A stretch of 64,000 nt of DNA, taken from assembly GCA_031655335.1 (NCBI GenBank), contig CP134226.1, positions 3,654,001 through 3,718,000 on the forward strand, given 5' to 3'. The notes under the pieces were generated by a model. It did no database searches and was not told the origin of the DNA. It worked only from the letters and a program-made list of their open reading frames with translations. This stretch comes from Thalassospiraceae bacterium LMO-SO8. Its GTDB lineage: Bacteria > Pseudomonadota > Alphaproteobacteria > Rhodospirillales > Casp-alpha2. Shown piece after piece: positions 43,296 through 52,808 of the stretch (its first letter is position 1; every line of letters starts with the position of its first letter). The translations under genes and the position numbers were made by a program.

Positions 43296-44483
43296 TTAGG
43301 TCAGCCGTTCGACGGCCACGGCCGTGGCCTCGCCGCCGCCGATGCACAAGGACGCGACGCCCTTGGTCAGGCCGTATTTTTCCAGCGCGGCCAGCAGCGT
43401 CACCATGATCCGGGCCCCCGACGCGCCGATGGGATGGCCCAGCGCGCAGGCGCCGCCGTGGACGTTGACCTTGTCGTGCGGCAGGTCCAGATCGCGCATG
43501 GCCGCCATGGTGACAACGGCGAAGGCTTCGTTGATTTCGAACAAATCGACGTCCTTGAGGTCCCAGCCGGTCTTGTCCGCGAGCTTGCGCATGGCCCCCA
43601 CCGGGGCCGTCGTGAACCAGCGGGGCTCCTGGGCATGGCTCGCATGGCCGCGGATCACCGCAAGCGGCGTCAGCCCCCGCCTTTCGGCCTCGGATCGCCG
43701 CATCATCACCAGCGCCGCCGCACCGTCGGAAATGGACGACGAATTGGCCGGCGTCACCGTGCCGTCCTTGGCGAAGGCCGGTTTCAAGGTGCGGATCTTG
43801 TCCGGGGCGGCCTTCAGGGGCTGCTCGTCCCGTTCCACCGTGACCTCGCCCTTGCGGGTCTTGACCGTGACGGGGGTGACCTCGGGCGCGAAGGTGCCGT
43901 CCTCGATCGCCTTCTTGGCGCGGGCCAGGGACGTCAGGGCGAAATCGTCCTGGGCGTCGCGGGTAAACTGGTAATGGGTCGCCGTGTCCTCGGCGAAGGT
44001 GCCCATGAGGCGGCCCTTGTCATAGGCGTCCTCCAGCCCGTCCAGGAACATGTGATCCAGGACCGCGCCGTGCCCCATGCGATAGCCGCCCCGCGCCTTG
44101 TCCAGCAGGTAGGGCGCGTTGGTCATGCTTTCCATGCCGCCGGCAACCATGACCGCCCCGGCGCCCGCGAGAATGCCGTCATGGGCCAGCATGGCCGCCT
44201 TCATGCCTGAACCGCACATCTTGTTCAGCGTGGTGCAGGGCACGGCATCGGGAACGCCCGCACCGAGCGACGCCTGGCGCGCCGGGGCCTGGCCCAGACC
44301 AGCGGGCAGAACAAGACCCATGTAGACCTCGTCAACGGCCTCGGGCGCCACGCCGGCGCGTTCGAGAGCCGCCTTGATCGCCGCCGCGCCAAGATCCGGC
44401 GCGCGGGCGCCCGACAGGTCGCCCTGAAACCCGCCCATGGGCGTGCGCGCGGCGCCGGCAATGACGATCGGATCCTCATGCAT
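43296..44483 (-). CDS. Acetyl-CoA acetyltransferase (thiolase)
   Basis: 395 residues, normal thiolase length. The acyl-enzyme cysteine is Cys90 in LNKMCGSGMKAAM; later motifs are NEAFAVVTMAAM, GGACALGHPIGASGARI and the C-terminal active-site loop LCIGGGEATAVAVERL. It condenses or cleaves acetoacetyl-CoA-type thioesters. It heads the thiolase-SDR-isomerase-rhodanese run on the minus strand. Biosynthetic versus degradative direction cannot be told. Confidence 0.94.
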   Translation of the reverse strand: MHEDPIVIAGAARTPMGGFQGDLSGARAPDLGAAAIKAALERAGVAPEAVDEVYMGLVLPAGLGQAPARQASLGAGVPDAVPCTTLNKMCGSGMKAAMLAHDGILAGAGAVMVAGGMESMTNAPYLLDKARGGYRMGHGAVLDHMFLDGLEDAYDKGRLMGTFAEDTATHYQFTRDAQDDFALTSLARAKKAIEDGTFAPEVTPVTVKTRKGEVTVERDEQPLKAAPDKIRTLKPAFAKDGTVTPANSSSISDGAAALVMMRRSEAERRGLTPLAVIRGHASHAQEPRWFTTAPVGAMRKLADKTGWDLKDVDLFEINEAFAVVTMAAMRDLDLPHDKVNVHGGACALGHPIGASGARIMVTLLAALEKYGLTKGVASLCIGGGEATAVAVERLT

Positions 44484-44501
44484 TGGTTTTACTCCCCCCT
44501 C

Positions 44502-44942
44502 TTACAACTTGATAAGATGAGCAAAATTATACCCCGCCATGGCCAAGCCGATCCATTCCGCGATCAGCCATCCGCGCATCAGACGGGTCCAGACAGGGTT
44601 TTCAACATTGGGCGCGCAGCGCCACAGGCTGACCGTCATCCAGATCAGATAAGGCACCGCCACCGCCGCGCCAAGAACCATGCCGGTGATCCCGCCGACA
44701 TAACCGCCACGGGTATCCTGAGGCGCGAACACCAAGCCGATCTGCAGGCCGATGAAGATCGCCGCCAGGACACAGGCGAGAACGACCCCCGTGCCGAACA
44801 CGCCGTAAGCCCAGAACACGATCCACAACCTCTCGCGGCCGTGCCAACAGCGGGAGAGGATCGGCTCCGGCGGCCCGTCGCCAGGCATTCCGCCGCCGCC
44901 ACCATGCAGGTTGATGTAAACGGGGGTCTGGTCGTTAATCAT
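44502..44942 (-). CDS. Hypothetical membrane protein, paralogue of its upstream neighbour
   Basis: 146 residues with about four hydrophobic segments (IVFWAYGVFGTGVVLACVLA; GGITGMVLGAAVAVPYLIW; and a C-terminal helix). The end SLWRCAPNVENPVWTRLMRG matches in spacing the upstream protein's VWRSVDHETPGIWPTTARG, so the two look like diverged tandem copies. The start ATG overlaps the upstream stop by 4 bp (ATGA). No function recognised. Confidence 0.65.
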   Translation of the reverse strand: MINDQTPVYINLHGGGGGMPGDGPPEPILSRCWHGRERLWIVFWAYGVFGTGVVLACVLAAIFIGLQIGLVFAPQDTRGGYVGGITGMVLGAAVAVPYLIWMTVSLWRCAPNVENPVWTRLMRGWLIAEWIGLAMAGYNFAHLIKL

Positions 44943-45319
44943 CGCGACAACGCCATGAATGCGGTGGCCATGTTGGCGATCACCAATAGGGCCACCATGC
45001 CGCGCGCCGTGGTCGGCCAGATGCCCGGCGTTTCGTGATCGACGGACCGCCACACGCCAATGCACCACCACACGAAGGCCGCCATCAATATCCACTCACA
45101 CAGCCGAAGCAGGCCGTCGAGCACATAAAGTTCGCCCGCGAAATAGGGCGACTGCGGCACCCGGAACATGTTGACCACCCCGCGTTCGAGCGCGAAACCG
45201 ATAAACCACACGGCACCGCCACCCCAGAACATGCGCGTCAGGGGAATCTTGCCCTTCCAGCCGTCGATGCACCAGCGGGCCATGAATTGGGCCGCACCCT
45301 CGCGTTTCTTTTCACTCAC
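44939..45319 (-). CDS. Hypothetical membrane protein, first of a tandem pair
   Basis: 126 residues from a GTG start (VSEKKREG); an ATG at 45283 is the alternative. Three to four hydrophobic segments and many tryptophans (WILMAAFVWWCIGVWRS). Shares the W-R-x-(4)-E-(T/N)-P-x-W-x4-(M/A)-RG pattern with the following gene. Function unknown. Lies 11 bp after the thioesterase stop, so probably one transcript. Confidence 0.6.
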   Translation of the reverse strand: MSEKKREGAAQFMARWCIDGWKGKIPLTRMFWGGGAVWFIGFALERGVVNMFRVPQSPYFAGELYVLDGLLRLCEWILMAAFVWWCIGVWRSVDHETPGIWPTTARGMVALLVIANMATAFMALSR

Positions 45320-45330
45320 CGGCCGCCCCC

Positions 45331-45789
45331 CTACCCGACCACGTCGGCGCGGCCCTGGACGCGCATCAAGGTCTGCTGCAAGGCGGCGCAGGGCAGCGCC
45401 TGGCCGTTCTTGACCACCACGACTTCGGCGCGGCAGACGGTCAGGGTCTTGCCCGGCCGCACCACATAGCCGCGGGCGATCAACTCGTCCCCGTCGGCGG
45501 GCGCCATCAGGTTCAGCTTGTATTCCACGGTCAGCACGCCGTCGCCCACCCCCATCAGACTGTAGGCGGCGAACCCGCCGGCGCTGTCGGCGATGGTGCC
45601 AACGACGCCGCCGTGAAAAAAGCCGTGCTGCTGCGACACGGCGTCCGAATAGGGCAGCTCGATCTCGCAATAGCCGGGCCGCACCTCGCCCAAACGGGCG
45701 CCGATATGGGTCATGATGCCCTGCTTGTCGAAACTGTCGCGCACGCGTTGGGCAAAGGCGTCGTCGAGAGGCTGGAAGTCGGTGGTCAT
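45331..45789 (-). CDS. PaaI-type hotdog-fold thioesterase
   Basis: 152 residues, one hotdog domain. The family motif HGGVVGTIADSAGGFAA (about 59-75) and LTVEYKLNLMAPADGDEL are clear. It hydrolyses acyl-CoA thioesters; the acyl group is unknown. The ATG at 45789 is used; ATG 45798 in the same frame is equally possible, and neither has a strong Shine-Dalgarno. It heads the membrane-protein pair. Confidence 0.85.
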   Translation of the reverse strand: MTTDFQPLDDAFAQRVRDSFDKQGIMTHIGARLGEVRPGYCEIELPYSDAVSQQHGFFHGGVVGTIADSAGGFAAYSLMGVGDGVLTVEYKLNLMAPADGDELIARGYVVRPGKTLTVCRAEVVVVKNGQALPCAALQQTLMRVQGRADVVG

Positions 45790-46054
45790 GATGTCCATTG
45801 GGTTGCGGCAGCGTATCGCCGCCAAGGGGCCGCGCCTCCCCCATTATCATCATCGAACACGCGCCCGCCAGACCATTCGGCGCCATCGCGCATGCCGTCC
45901 CCCTATCCAACGCCATATATGCGCGCCAGACGATTCATATTATCATATTCAGATGTAACCGGCGCTTCCGCGAAGATACCCCGGCGAGCCTCAAGCATGT
46001 CCCCGGAATATCCGAGCAACAGCTAATCGACTGTCAGGTTGAAAGGTAACATCC

Positions 46055-47782
46055 ATGAGCATTTCCAATTTCAAGGTTACCCACCGAATTCAGGTTTTGG
46101 TGATCCTTCTTGTGGCGGTCAGCGCCGCCATCGCTGGCGTCGGAATTTGGAAAATGGACAAGATCGGCAAGGAGATCACCGAGATCGCCGAACAGGACAT
46201 CCCGCTGACGGAAGTCGTCACGCGCATCACCATCCACCAGCTTGAACAGGCCGTCCTCATCGAAAAGGGCGCCGGGCATTTGAACCCCGCGAACCTTGGC
46301 GATTTGGGCAAAAATTTCGCCGACCTCGGCCACAAGGTGGAAGGGGAAATCAAGGAAGCCGAGAAGATTCTCGCTGCCGCGGTCACCCATGCGGCAACCG
46401 CGGAATCGAAGCAGGAATTCGAACACCTTTTGACCGTCATGAAGCGGGTGGAAGCCGGGCACCGGGCCTATGAAGAGCAGGGGGAGACATTGTTTGCGCT
46501 GATGGCATCCGGCGACATGGACAAAGCCAAGGCGTTGGCCGTGAAGACGGAGGTGGATCAGAAGCAACTGGACGCGGACCTGGTCGCCGCCCTGGCCCAG
46601 TTGGAGAAGTTCACCCAACGTTCGGCCTCCAGTGCGGAACAGGATGAACAGACCGGCATGAAACTGCTGATTGGCTTCGCCCTTGCCGGCATGCTGGTCG
46701 GTGTCGTCATGGGCACCATGATCGGCCGGTCCGTTTCCGTTCCGATCAACGAGCTGACCGCCGTCATGGGCGACTTGGCCGCCGACAATACGGAGGTCAC
46801 CATCCGCTTCACCGACAACCGCGACGAAATCGGCCAGATGGCGCGGGCGGTCGAGGTCTTCCGCGCGAGCGCCATTGAAGTCAAACGCCTGAATGCTCTT
46901 CAGCAGGAAGCCGACCGCAAGGCCACGGAGGCCCGCGCCGAATTGCTCACCACGGTCGCCCAGCAGATCGAGACCGACATCGGGGGAATCGCCCGTAAAA
47001 TGGCGGCCGCGTCCGCCCAGGTTAAGGGTGCCGCCGAGTCTCTGTCATCGACCGCGACCAAGGCCTCAAGCCAATCCGCGACCGTTGCCAGCGCCTCCGA
47101 ACAGGCATCCGCCAACGTACAGACCGTCGCCACGGCGGCCGAGGAGCTTTCGGCATCTGTCACCGAAATCAGCCGCCAGGTGACAACCTCGACCGAAATC
47201 GCGCAACGCGCCGTCAAAGAGGTTGAAAACACCAATATCAAGGTCCAGGGACTCTCGGACGCGGCGGAAAAGATCGGCCAGGTCGTTGCCCTGATTAGTG
47301 ATATCGCCGAGCAGACCAACCTGCTCGCCCTCAACGCCACCATCGAGGCCGCCCGCGCGGGCGAGGCGGGCAAGGGCTTCGCCGTTGTCGCCTCCGAGGT
47401 CAAAAACCTGGCCAGCCAGACCGCCCGGGCAACGGAGGATATCTCCGCCCAAGTCCTTGAAATTCAAGATGCAACCCAGGCCGCGGTGGAAGCAACGCTA
47501 AACATCGGGAAGGTAATTGGCGAGATTAATGAGGTCGCCAACGGAATCGCCGCCGCCATTGAGGAACAGGGCGCCGCGACCCAGGAAATCGCCCGCAACG
47601 TCGAACAAGCCGCCGCCGGCACTCAGGAGGTATCGTCCAACATCACCGGCGTGGCCCAGGCCGCCAACGACACGGGCGGCAGCGCCCGCGATCTGCTCGA
47701 AGCCTCGGAAACCATGGACCGGGATTCCACGGACCTCAAACAGCAGGTTACCGATCTGGCGACCCGGATCCGGGCCGCCTGA
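46055..47782 (+). CDS. Methyl-accepting chemotaxis protein (first of the tandem array)
   Basis: 575 residues. TM1 at about 10-31 ([21 protein letters not shown]) and TM2 at about 204-225 flank a helical periplasmic domain ([20 protein letters not shown]), a four-helix-type sensor. HAMP and the full MCP signalling hairpin with [20 protein letters not shown] and methylation helices follow. The ligand is unknown. It is 575 residues long, like its paralogue at 48.6 kb, and its sequence is alignable with it throughout. Confidence 0.93.
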   Translation: MSISNFKVTHRIQVLVILLVAVSAAIAGVGIWKMDKIGKEITEIAEQDIPLTEVVTRITIHQLEQAVLIEKGAGHLNPANLGDLGKNFADLGHKVEGEIKEAEKILAAAVTHAATAESKQEFEHLLTVMKRVEAGHRAYEEQGETLFALMASGDMDKAKALAVKTEVDQKQLDADLVAALAQLEKFTQRSASSAEQDEQTGMKLLIGFALAGMLVGVVMGTMIGRSVSVPINELTAVMGDLAADNTEVTIRFTDNRDEIGQMARAVEVFRASAIEVKRLNALQQEADRKATEARAELLTTVAQQIETDIGGIARKMAAASAQVKGAAESLSSTATKASSQSATVASASEQASANVQTVATAAEELSASVTEISRQVTTSTEIAQRAVKEVENTNIKVQGLSDAAEKIGQVVALISDIAEQTNLLALNATIEAARAGEAGKGFAVVASEVKNLASQTARATEDISAQVLEIQDATQAAVEATLNIGKVIGEINEVANGIAAAIEEQGAATQEIARNVEQAAAGTQEVSSNITGVAQAANDTGGSARDLLEASETMDRDSTDLKQQVTDLATRIRAA

Positions 47783-47817
47783 CTCTGATGCATCAACGGC
47801 TGAAGCCAACCAGCGGG

Positions 47818-48237
47818 CCTTAGATCTGCGACGTGGTCGCGATCATCAGCGACATTACCGAGCAGACCAACCTTCTGGCCCTCAACGCCACCATCGAGGC
47901 CGCCCGCGCCGGCGAGGCCGGCAAGGGATTTGCCGTGGTCGCGTCCGAGGTCAAGAACCTGGCCAGCCAGACCGCCAAGGCAACCGACGAGATTTCCGCC
48001 CAGATTGCCGAAATTCAATCGGCCACGGACGACGCGGTCGCGGCCATTCTGGCCATCGGCAAGGTGATCGAGGAAATCAGCAACGTCACCCACGGCATCG
48101 CCGGCGTCGCCCAGGCGGCCGAAAGCACCGGCGGAAGTGCCCGCGACCTGTTGCAGGCGTCGGAAACCATGGACCAGGATTCCAGCGACCTGAAACGCCA
48201 GGTTTCCGAACTGGCGGGTCGAATTCGCGCGGCCTAG
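47818..48237 (+). pseudogene. Decayed chemoreceptor fragment (C-terminal signalling domain only)
   Basis: After the first chemoreceptor's stop the sequence resumes as an MCP signalling domain ([20 protein letters not shown]...) without sensor, membrane helices or HAMP. Relative to the intact downstream copy it also lacks about 32 residues (AAVEEQ...SSNIV), a clean in-frame deletion of the methylation/adaptation helix, then ends normally with RIRAA. It is closer to the downstream copy ([12 protein letters not shown]). A GTG at 47833 could still initiate, but no Shine-Dalgarno or promoter is evident. Confidence 0.8.
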
Positions 48238-48260
48238 GCGCCCCCCCGAGAGCCCCTGAA

Positions 48261-48290
48261 CACCCGCGGGCTGCCCGTGGCCCGCGGGTG
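48261..48290 (+). terminator. Hairpin after the chemoreceptor fragment
   Basis: Perfect 11-bp arms CACCCGCGGGC / GCCCGCGGGTG around an 8-nt loop, 24 bp after the fragment's stop. It immediately precedes the sigma-54-like element, so it may insulate the downstream operon. Confidence 0.65.
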
Positions 48291-48306
48291 TTGGCACAGG
48301 ATTTGC
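48291..48306 (+). promoter_or_regulatory. Sigma-54 type promoter of the chemoreceptor/histidine-kinase operon
   Basis: TTGGCACAGGATTTGC matches the RpoN consensus: the -24 GG (48293-48294) and -12 GC (48305-48306) are separated by exactly 10 bp, and TGGCAC-N5-TTGC is intact. It points toward the chemoreceptor at 48581, giving a leader of about 260 nt. An enhancer-binding activator would be required; none is encoded nearby. Confidence 0.6.
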
Positions 48307-48580
48307 GCTGTCTGTTTCGAAACCGGATGGATCGGTTTCGGACGCTGGCGCCAAAGCCCACAAAACCGGGGGTCCCCGCCGAAATGGATCGGCAGGAACC
48401 CATCGGGGATCGGAGACACTTCCAGATTTCGTGTCAAATTGAGAATCGGCACCGTCTTCTGGACACATCGGAACCTCGCCGCCGCAGTAGGACAGGTTCC
48501 GCCGCCCCCGACACACGGTTATCCAGTTTCACCCGCCTTCGGCATTTGCCGAAGGTCGACGTTTCAAGGGAATCGAACCA

Positions 48581-50308
48581 ATGAGCCTTTCCAATTTTCG
48601 TGTTTCCAGCCGCATCAACGCCCTGGCCCTGGTGCTTCTGCTGATTTTGGCGGCCGTGGCCGGCACCGGAATCTGGAAGATGCACAAAATCGGCGCCGAG
48701 ATCGAAGAGATCGCCGAACGCGACCTGCCACTGACCGAGATCGTCACCAAGATCACCGTGCATCAGTTGGAGCAGGCGATCCTGTTGTCCAAGTCCGCGG
48801 GGCACCTCAATCCCGCGGATATCTCCGTCACGTCGAAGAAATTCGCCGACCTGGGCCATAAGGTCGACGCCGAGTTGAAACAGGCCGCCGGAATGGCGAC
48901 CGCCGCCATCGAGCATGCGGCCACGCCCGAGGCGCGGCAGGAACTTGAGAGGCTGAACGCGGCGTTGACCCGGATCACCGAGGAACACATTGCCTACGAG
49001 AAGCACGGCGAAGAAACCCTCAAGCTTCTCGCGTCGGGTAACGTGGAGGCCGCGAAGGCGCTTGCCGCGACAACCGAACAGGAGCAGCAAAAGCTGGACA
49101 AGGAATTGGTCGACGTCCTGAACCAGTTGGGACAGTTCACCGCCGCCGCGGCCCTGAAGGCCGAGCAGGACGAACATCTGGGCATCCAGTTGCTGATCGG
49201 CAGCACGGCCGCCGCCTTCATCTTCGGCATTCTTGCCGCCTTCCTCATCGGCCGCTCCATTTCCGTGCCGGTCACGCGGATCACCGAGGTCATGGGCCGC
49301 CTGGCCGAGGACGACACCGACGTTGAGATCGACTACACCAAGAACCGGGACGAGGTGGGCAGCATGGCCCGCGCGGTCGAGGTTTTCCGCGACAACGCGA
49401 TCGAGGTGAAGCGCCTGAAGGCCGCGCAGGAAGCGGCCGACCGCAAGGCGGCCGAGGACCGCGCCCGGATGCTGGCCGACGTCGCCGGCCAGATCGAGAG
49501 CAGCATCGGCGCCATCGCCCAGCGCATGGCGGCGGCCGCATCCCAGGTCAAGACCTCGGCGCAAACCCTGAGCGCCAATGCGGAGCAGGCCTCCGCGCAG
49601 TCCGGCACCGTCGCCGGGGCGTCCGAGCAGGCGTCCGCCAATGTCCAGACCGTCGCCGCGGCGACCGAGGAACTGGCCTCGTCCGTGTCGGAAATCAGCC
49701 GGCAGGTCGTGCAGTCGACGGAAATCGCCGGACGCGCCGTGCGTGAGGTCGATGCGACCAACACCAAGGTCCAGGGACTTGCCCGGGCCGCCGGCCAGAT
49801 CGGCGAGGTCGTCGCGCTGATCAGCGATATCGCCGAGCAGACCAACCTGTTGGCCCTCAACGCCACCATCGAAGCGGCCCGCGCCGGCGAGGCGGGCAAG
49901 GGCTTTGCCGTCGTTGCATCGGAGGTCAAAAACCTCGCGAACCAGACCGCACGCGCGACCGGAGAGATTTCCTCTCAGGTCTCCGAAATCCAAGCGGCGA
50001 CGAACGACGCGGTCAATGCCATCCTGGCCATCGGCAAGGTGATCGAGGAGATCAACAACGCCACCAACGGGATCGCCGCGGCGGTGGAAGAACAAAGCGC
50101 CGCAACCCAGGAAATCGCCCGTAACGTCGAACAGGCGGCCACCGGCACCCAGGAAGTCTCCAGCAATATCGTGGGAGTCGCCCAAGCCGCCGACAGCACC
50201 GGCTCCAATGCGCGTGAACTCTTGCAGGCATCGGAGACCATGGACCGGGATTCCGGCGAACTGAAGCAGCAGGTCATCGACCTGGCGGACCGTATTCGCG
50301 CCGCCTGA
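48581..50308 (+). CDS. Methyl-accepting chemotaxis protein (second intact array copy)
   Basis: 575 residues with the same plan as the receptor at 46.1 kb: TM1 about 13-32, helical periplasmic region with [22 protein letters not shown]2 about 205-226, HAMP, and a full signalling hairpin. The sensor domains are alignable but diverged, suggesting different ligands after duplication. AAGGGA precedes the ATG. It lies 14 bp upstream of the histidine-kinase gene, so the two are likely co-transcribed. Confidence 0.93.
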   Translation: MSLSNFRVSSRINALALVLLLILAAVAGTGIWKMHKIGAEIEEIAERDLPLTEIVTKITVHQLEQAILLSKSAGHLNPADISVTSKKFADLGHKVDAELKQAAGMATAAIEHAATPEARQELERLNAALTRITEEHIAYEKHGEETLKLLASGNVEAAKALAATTEQEQQKLDKELVDVLNQLGQFTAAAALKAEQDEHLGIQLLIGSTAAAFIFGILAAFLIGRSISVPVTRITEVMGRLAEDDTDVEIDYTKNRDEVGSMARAVEVFRDNAIEVKRLKAAQEAADRKAAEDRARMLADVAGQIESSIGAIAQRMAAAASQVKTSAQTLSANAEQASAQSGTVAGASEQASANVQTVAAATEELASSVSEISRQVVQSTEIAGRAVREVDATNTKVQGLARAAGQIGEVVALISDIAEQTNLLALNATIEAARAGEAGKGFAVVASEVKNLANQTARATGEISSQVSEIQAATNDAVNAILAIGKVIEEINNATNGIAAAVEEQSAATQEIARNVEQAATGTQEVSSNIVGVAQAADSTGSNARELLQASETMDRDSGELKQQVIDLADRIRAA

Positions 50309-50322
50309 GGCAGGTCACGGCA

Positions 50323-52704
50323 ATGGAGCTTCTTCTCGACAACCACCCCGACCAGATCGCCTTGATCGGCAACGACGGCACCGTCGTTTGGGTCAACAAG
50401 GCCTGGAAGGAATCATACAACAGCCGGCGCGGCAATGGGTCCGATTGTGGGGGGCAACAAAACTACCTGAGTGTGTTGGCCCAGGCGGTCAATTTCGGCG
50501 CGCCCTATGCCGACAGGGTGTCGAGAGGTCTCCAGGACCTGATTGCGGAGAAATCAGAAGGGTTTGAGATCGAATACCCCTGTGACGGTGACGGCGTGCA
50601 GCGCTGGTTTCTAATGAGGGCGTTGCCGGTCATGATTAGGGAAACACCCCGGATATTGATCTCCCACACGGACATCACCCGGAGCAAGTCGAACGAGAAG
50701 ATCCTTCTCGCCAAACAGGAACAACTCGACCGGCAGGTGACCCATCAGGCCCGCCTTCTGAAGAAAAGCGAATCCCGCCTGCGGACGGCGATCGAGACCA
50801 TGCATGGCGGGATCTACATGTTCGATCATGACTTCACGATTGAGATCATGAGTTCGAATTTCGCGGAGACCTTCGACGTGCCGCCGGCTTTGGCGCGCGA
50901 AGGTCTGTCCTTCCTGGATGTTCTGCGATACCGGGCAGAAAGAGGCGATTTTGGATCGGAGGATGCAAAGGAAGGTCTCGCAGCGCGGCTTGAGGTGTGC
51001 CGGTCTCCCATCCCCAATTTTTCCGAGGACACGGTCGGCGGACGCGTGATCGAGCAGTACAGGGTCCCAACGTCGGACGGCAGCGTCGTCGTCGTTTTCA
51101 ACGACATAACCGAACGGCGTAAAACCGAAGACGCGTTGAGAAAAAGCGAGGCGCTTCTGCGTAAATCCCAACGCATCGCGCGGCTGGGAAACTGGCATTG
51201 GGAACTTTCGGACACCCTTTGGTGGTCGGACGAGGTCTATCGGTTATTCGGCCTTGCTCCCGGCGAAATGCAACCGTCCTATGAGACTTTTCTCGGGTTT
51301 GTGGCGCCCGAAGATCGGTCTCGCGTGACCCAGGCCGTGGACGCCGCGCTGGCAGGTGAAGCGGATTATTCCATCGTTCACAAGATCGTCCTGCCGGGGG
51401 GCGACATCCGCGTTGTCCACGAACAGGGTGAAGTCACGTTCGATGATGCCGGAAATCCCGTTCGGATGGACGGGACAATCCTCGACATCACCGACCTGCA
51501 ACGCGCGGAAGAGAACGCCAAACGGGCCGAAGCGCGGGTACAACAGCTTCTCGATATCGCGCCGGAGGCCGTGATCACCGTCGGCGCGGATATGACCATA
51601 CAGCTATACAATCAGAGTGCCGAAAAGATCTTTGGATATGCACCCGAGAACGTGATCGGCCGTCCGCTGGAAATGCTCATGCCGGCGCGGTTCCATGCGG
51701 AACACCGAAACCATGTGCGGACATTCGAACGAAGTGGGGATACGGCGCGCCGCATGGACAAGCGAAGAGAGGTTGTCGGTGTCCGCGAGGACGGTACGGA
51801 GTTTCCCGCCGCGGCGTCGGTTTCTCAACTGGCGTTGGACGGCGAAAAGATTTTCACGGTTGTCTTGCAGGACATCAGCGAGCGAAAGAAGGCTGAAAGA
51901 ACACTCATCGCGGCCAAGGAGACGGCGGAAGCAGCCAGCCGTGCCAAGTCACAGTTCCTGGCCGCCATGAGCCACGATCTCAGGACGCCGTTGAATGCGA
52001 TCCTGGGGTTTTCCGACATGATGTCGCAGCAGTTCCTTGGGCCGTTGTCCGCCACTTATGTTCAGTACGCTTGCAATATACACAGAAGCGGGCAGCATCT
52101 TTTAGGTCTGGTAAACCAAATATTGGATCTGTCCGCCATTGAGTCGGAAACGCCCCGCCTGTTCTTCGAAAATCTCAATGCACTTGAAGCGTTCCAGGAA
52201 TGTCACGCGATCATCCAGAACATTGCCCTGGAGCGCGATATCCGGATCGAAATTGCAGAGGAATCCGCCCAAGTATCGTTCATCGCAGATCATCAGGCGG
52301 TACAGCAAATTTTGCTCAATCTCCTGTCCAACGCATTGAAGTACACCGCAAACGGCGGAAGCGTTCGGATGACCGCATGTCATATCGATGAGGGTGTGGA
52401 ACTGACTGTATCCGACACCGGCCGCGGTATTGCGGACGAGGACCTGGAGCGTATTGTGCAGCCATTCGCGCGGGGACAAACGAACCCTTATGTTGCGCAG
52501 GACGGCTGGGGGCTGGGACTCGCAATTTCCAAGGCGCTGGTGGAAATGCATCAAGGCAGGTTGGAAATCGAGAGCGCCCTGGGACAGGGGACCACCGTCC
52601 GAACTTTCTTTGCCAGTTCGCTCGATGCAAGCGGCCAAAACGCCAACTCGCAGGTTGTCGGCTCTTCCATCCCAGCCGTCAGTATGGCGGCACAGAGACG
52701 ATGA
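50323..52704 (+). CDS. Multi-PAS hybrid-less sensor histidine kinase
   Basis: 793 residues, no membrane helix. Four PAS-type regions: about 1-115, 155-265, 285-395 (PAS_3-like, LGNWHWELSDTLWWSDEVYR) and 410-525 (AEKIFGYAPENVIGRPLEML). Then HisKA with H551 in MSHDLRTPLNAIL, and HATPase_c with N-box NLLSNALKYT, G1 DTGRGIADED and G2 WGLGLAISKAL. No receiver domain. It senses a cytoplasmic signal and phosphorylates an unlinked regulator. Being 14 bp after a chemoreceptor suggests joint expression with it. Confidence 0.9.
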   Translation: MELLLDNHPDQIALIGNDGTVVWVNKAWKESYNSRRGNGSDCGGQQNYLSVLAQAVNFGAPYADRVSRGLQDLIAEKSEGFEIEYPCDGDGVQRWFLMRALPVMIRETPRILISHTDITRSKSNEKILLAKQEQLDRQVTHQARLLKKSESRLRTAIETMHGGIYMFDHDFTIEIMSSNFAETFDVPPALAREGLSFLDVLRYRAERGDFGSEDAKEGLAARLEVCRSPIPNFSEDTVGGRVIEQYRVPTSDGSVVVVFNDITERRKTEDALRKSEALLRKSQRIARLGNWHWELSDTLWWSDEVYRLFGLAPGEMQPSYETFLGFVAPEDRSRVTQAVDAALAGEADYSIVHKIVLPGGDIRVVHEQGEVTFDDAGNPVRMDGTILDITDLQRAEENAKRAEARVQQLLDIAPEAVITVGADMTIQLYNQSAEKIFGYAPENVIGRPLEMLMPARFHAEHRNHVRTFERSGDTARRMDKRREVVGVREDGTEFPAAASVSQLALDGEKIFTVVLQDISERKKAERTLIAAKETAEAASRAKSQFLAAMSHDLRTPLNAILGFSDMMSQQFLGPLSATYVQYACNIHRSGQHLLGLVNQILDLSAIESETPRLFFENLNALEAFQECHAIIQNIALERDIRIEIAEESAQVSFIADHQAVQQILLNLLSNALKYTANGGSVRMTACHIDEGVELTVSDTGRGIADEDLERIVQPFARGQTNPYVAQDGWGLGLAISKALVEMHQGRLEIESALGQGTTVRTFFASSLDASGQNANSQVVGSSIPAVSMAAQRR

Positions 52705-52767
52705 CTCTTTAACGATCCGGTTTCAGGCATCCGCGCCGCCTGATCCTGCTGCGCCTGACCGAGCCGA

Positions 52768-52801
52768 CGGGCCCGTACCGGATTAACCCGGTGCGGGCCC
52801 G
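52768..52801. terminator. Bidirectional terminator between the kinase and aspartate dehydrogenase genes
   Basis: CGGGCCCGTACCGG pairs with CCGGTGCGGGCCCG (one G-U) around a 6-nt loop, between convergent genes, 64 bp after the kinase stop and 8 bp before the dehydrogenase stop. Confidence 0.65.
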
Positions 52802-52808
52802 GCCGCGT

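Larger units (their letters stand above)
48238..48580. other. 343-bp spacer between the chemoreceptor fragment and the intact copy
   Basis: It holds a terminator-like hairpin (48261-48290) and a sigma-54 type promoter (48291-48306), followed by a ~260-bp leader with no open frame of note. No repeats beyond those were seen. Confidence 0.5.

Noticed and set aside
48238..48580. Search for an additional gene in the chemoreceptor spacer
   Set aside because: No frame with a plausible start, Shine-Dalgarno or domain.
52705..52745. MCP-like tail (ATCCGCGCCGCCTGA) after the histidine kinase, suggesting another receptor remnant
   Set aside because: Only about 15 bp resemble an MCP 3' end; too short to support a pseudogene.
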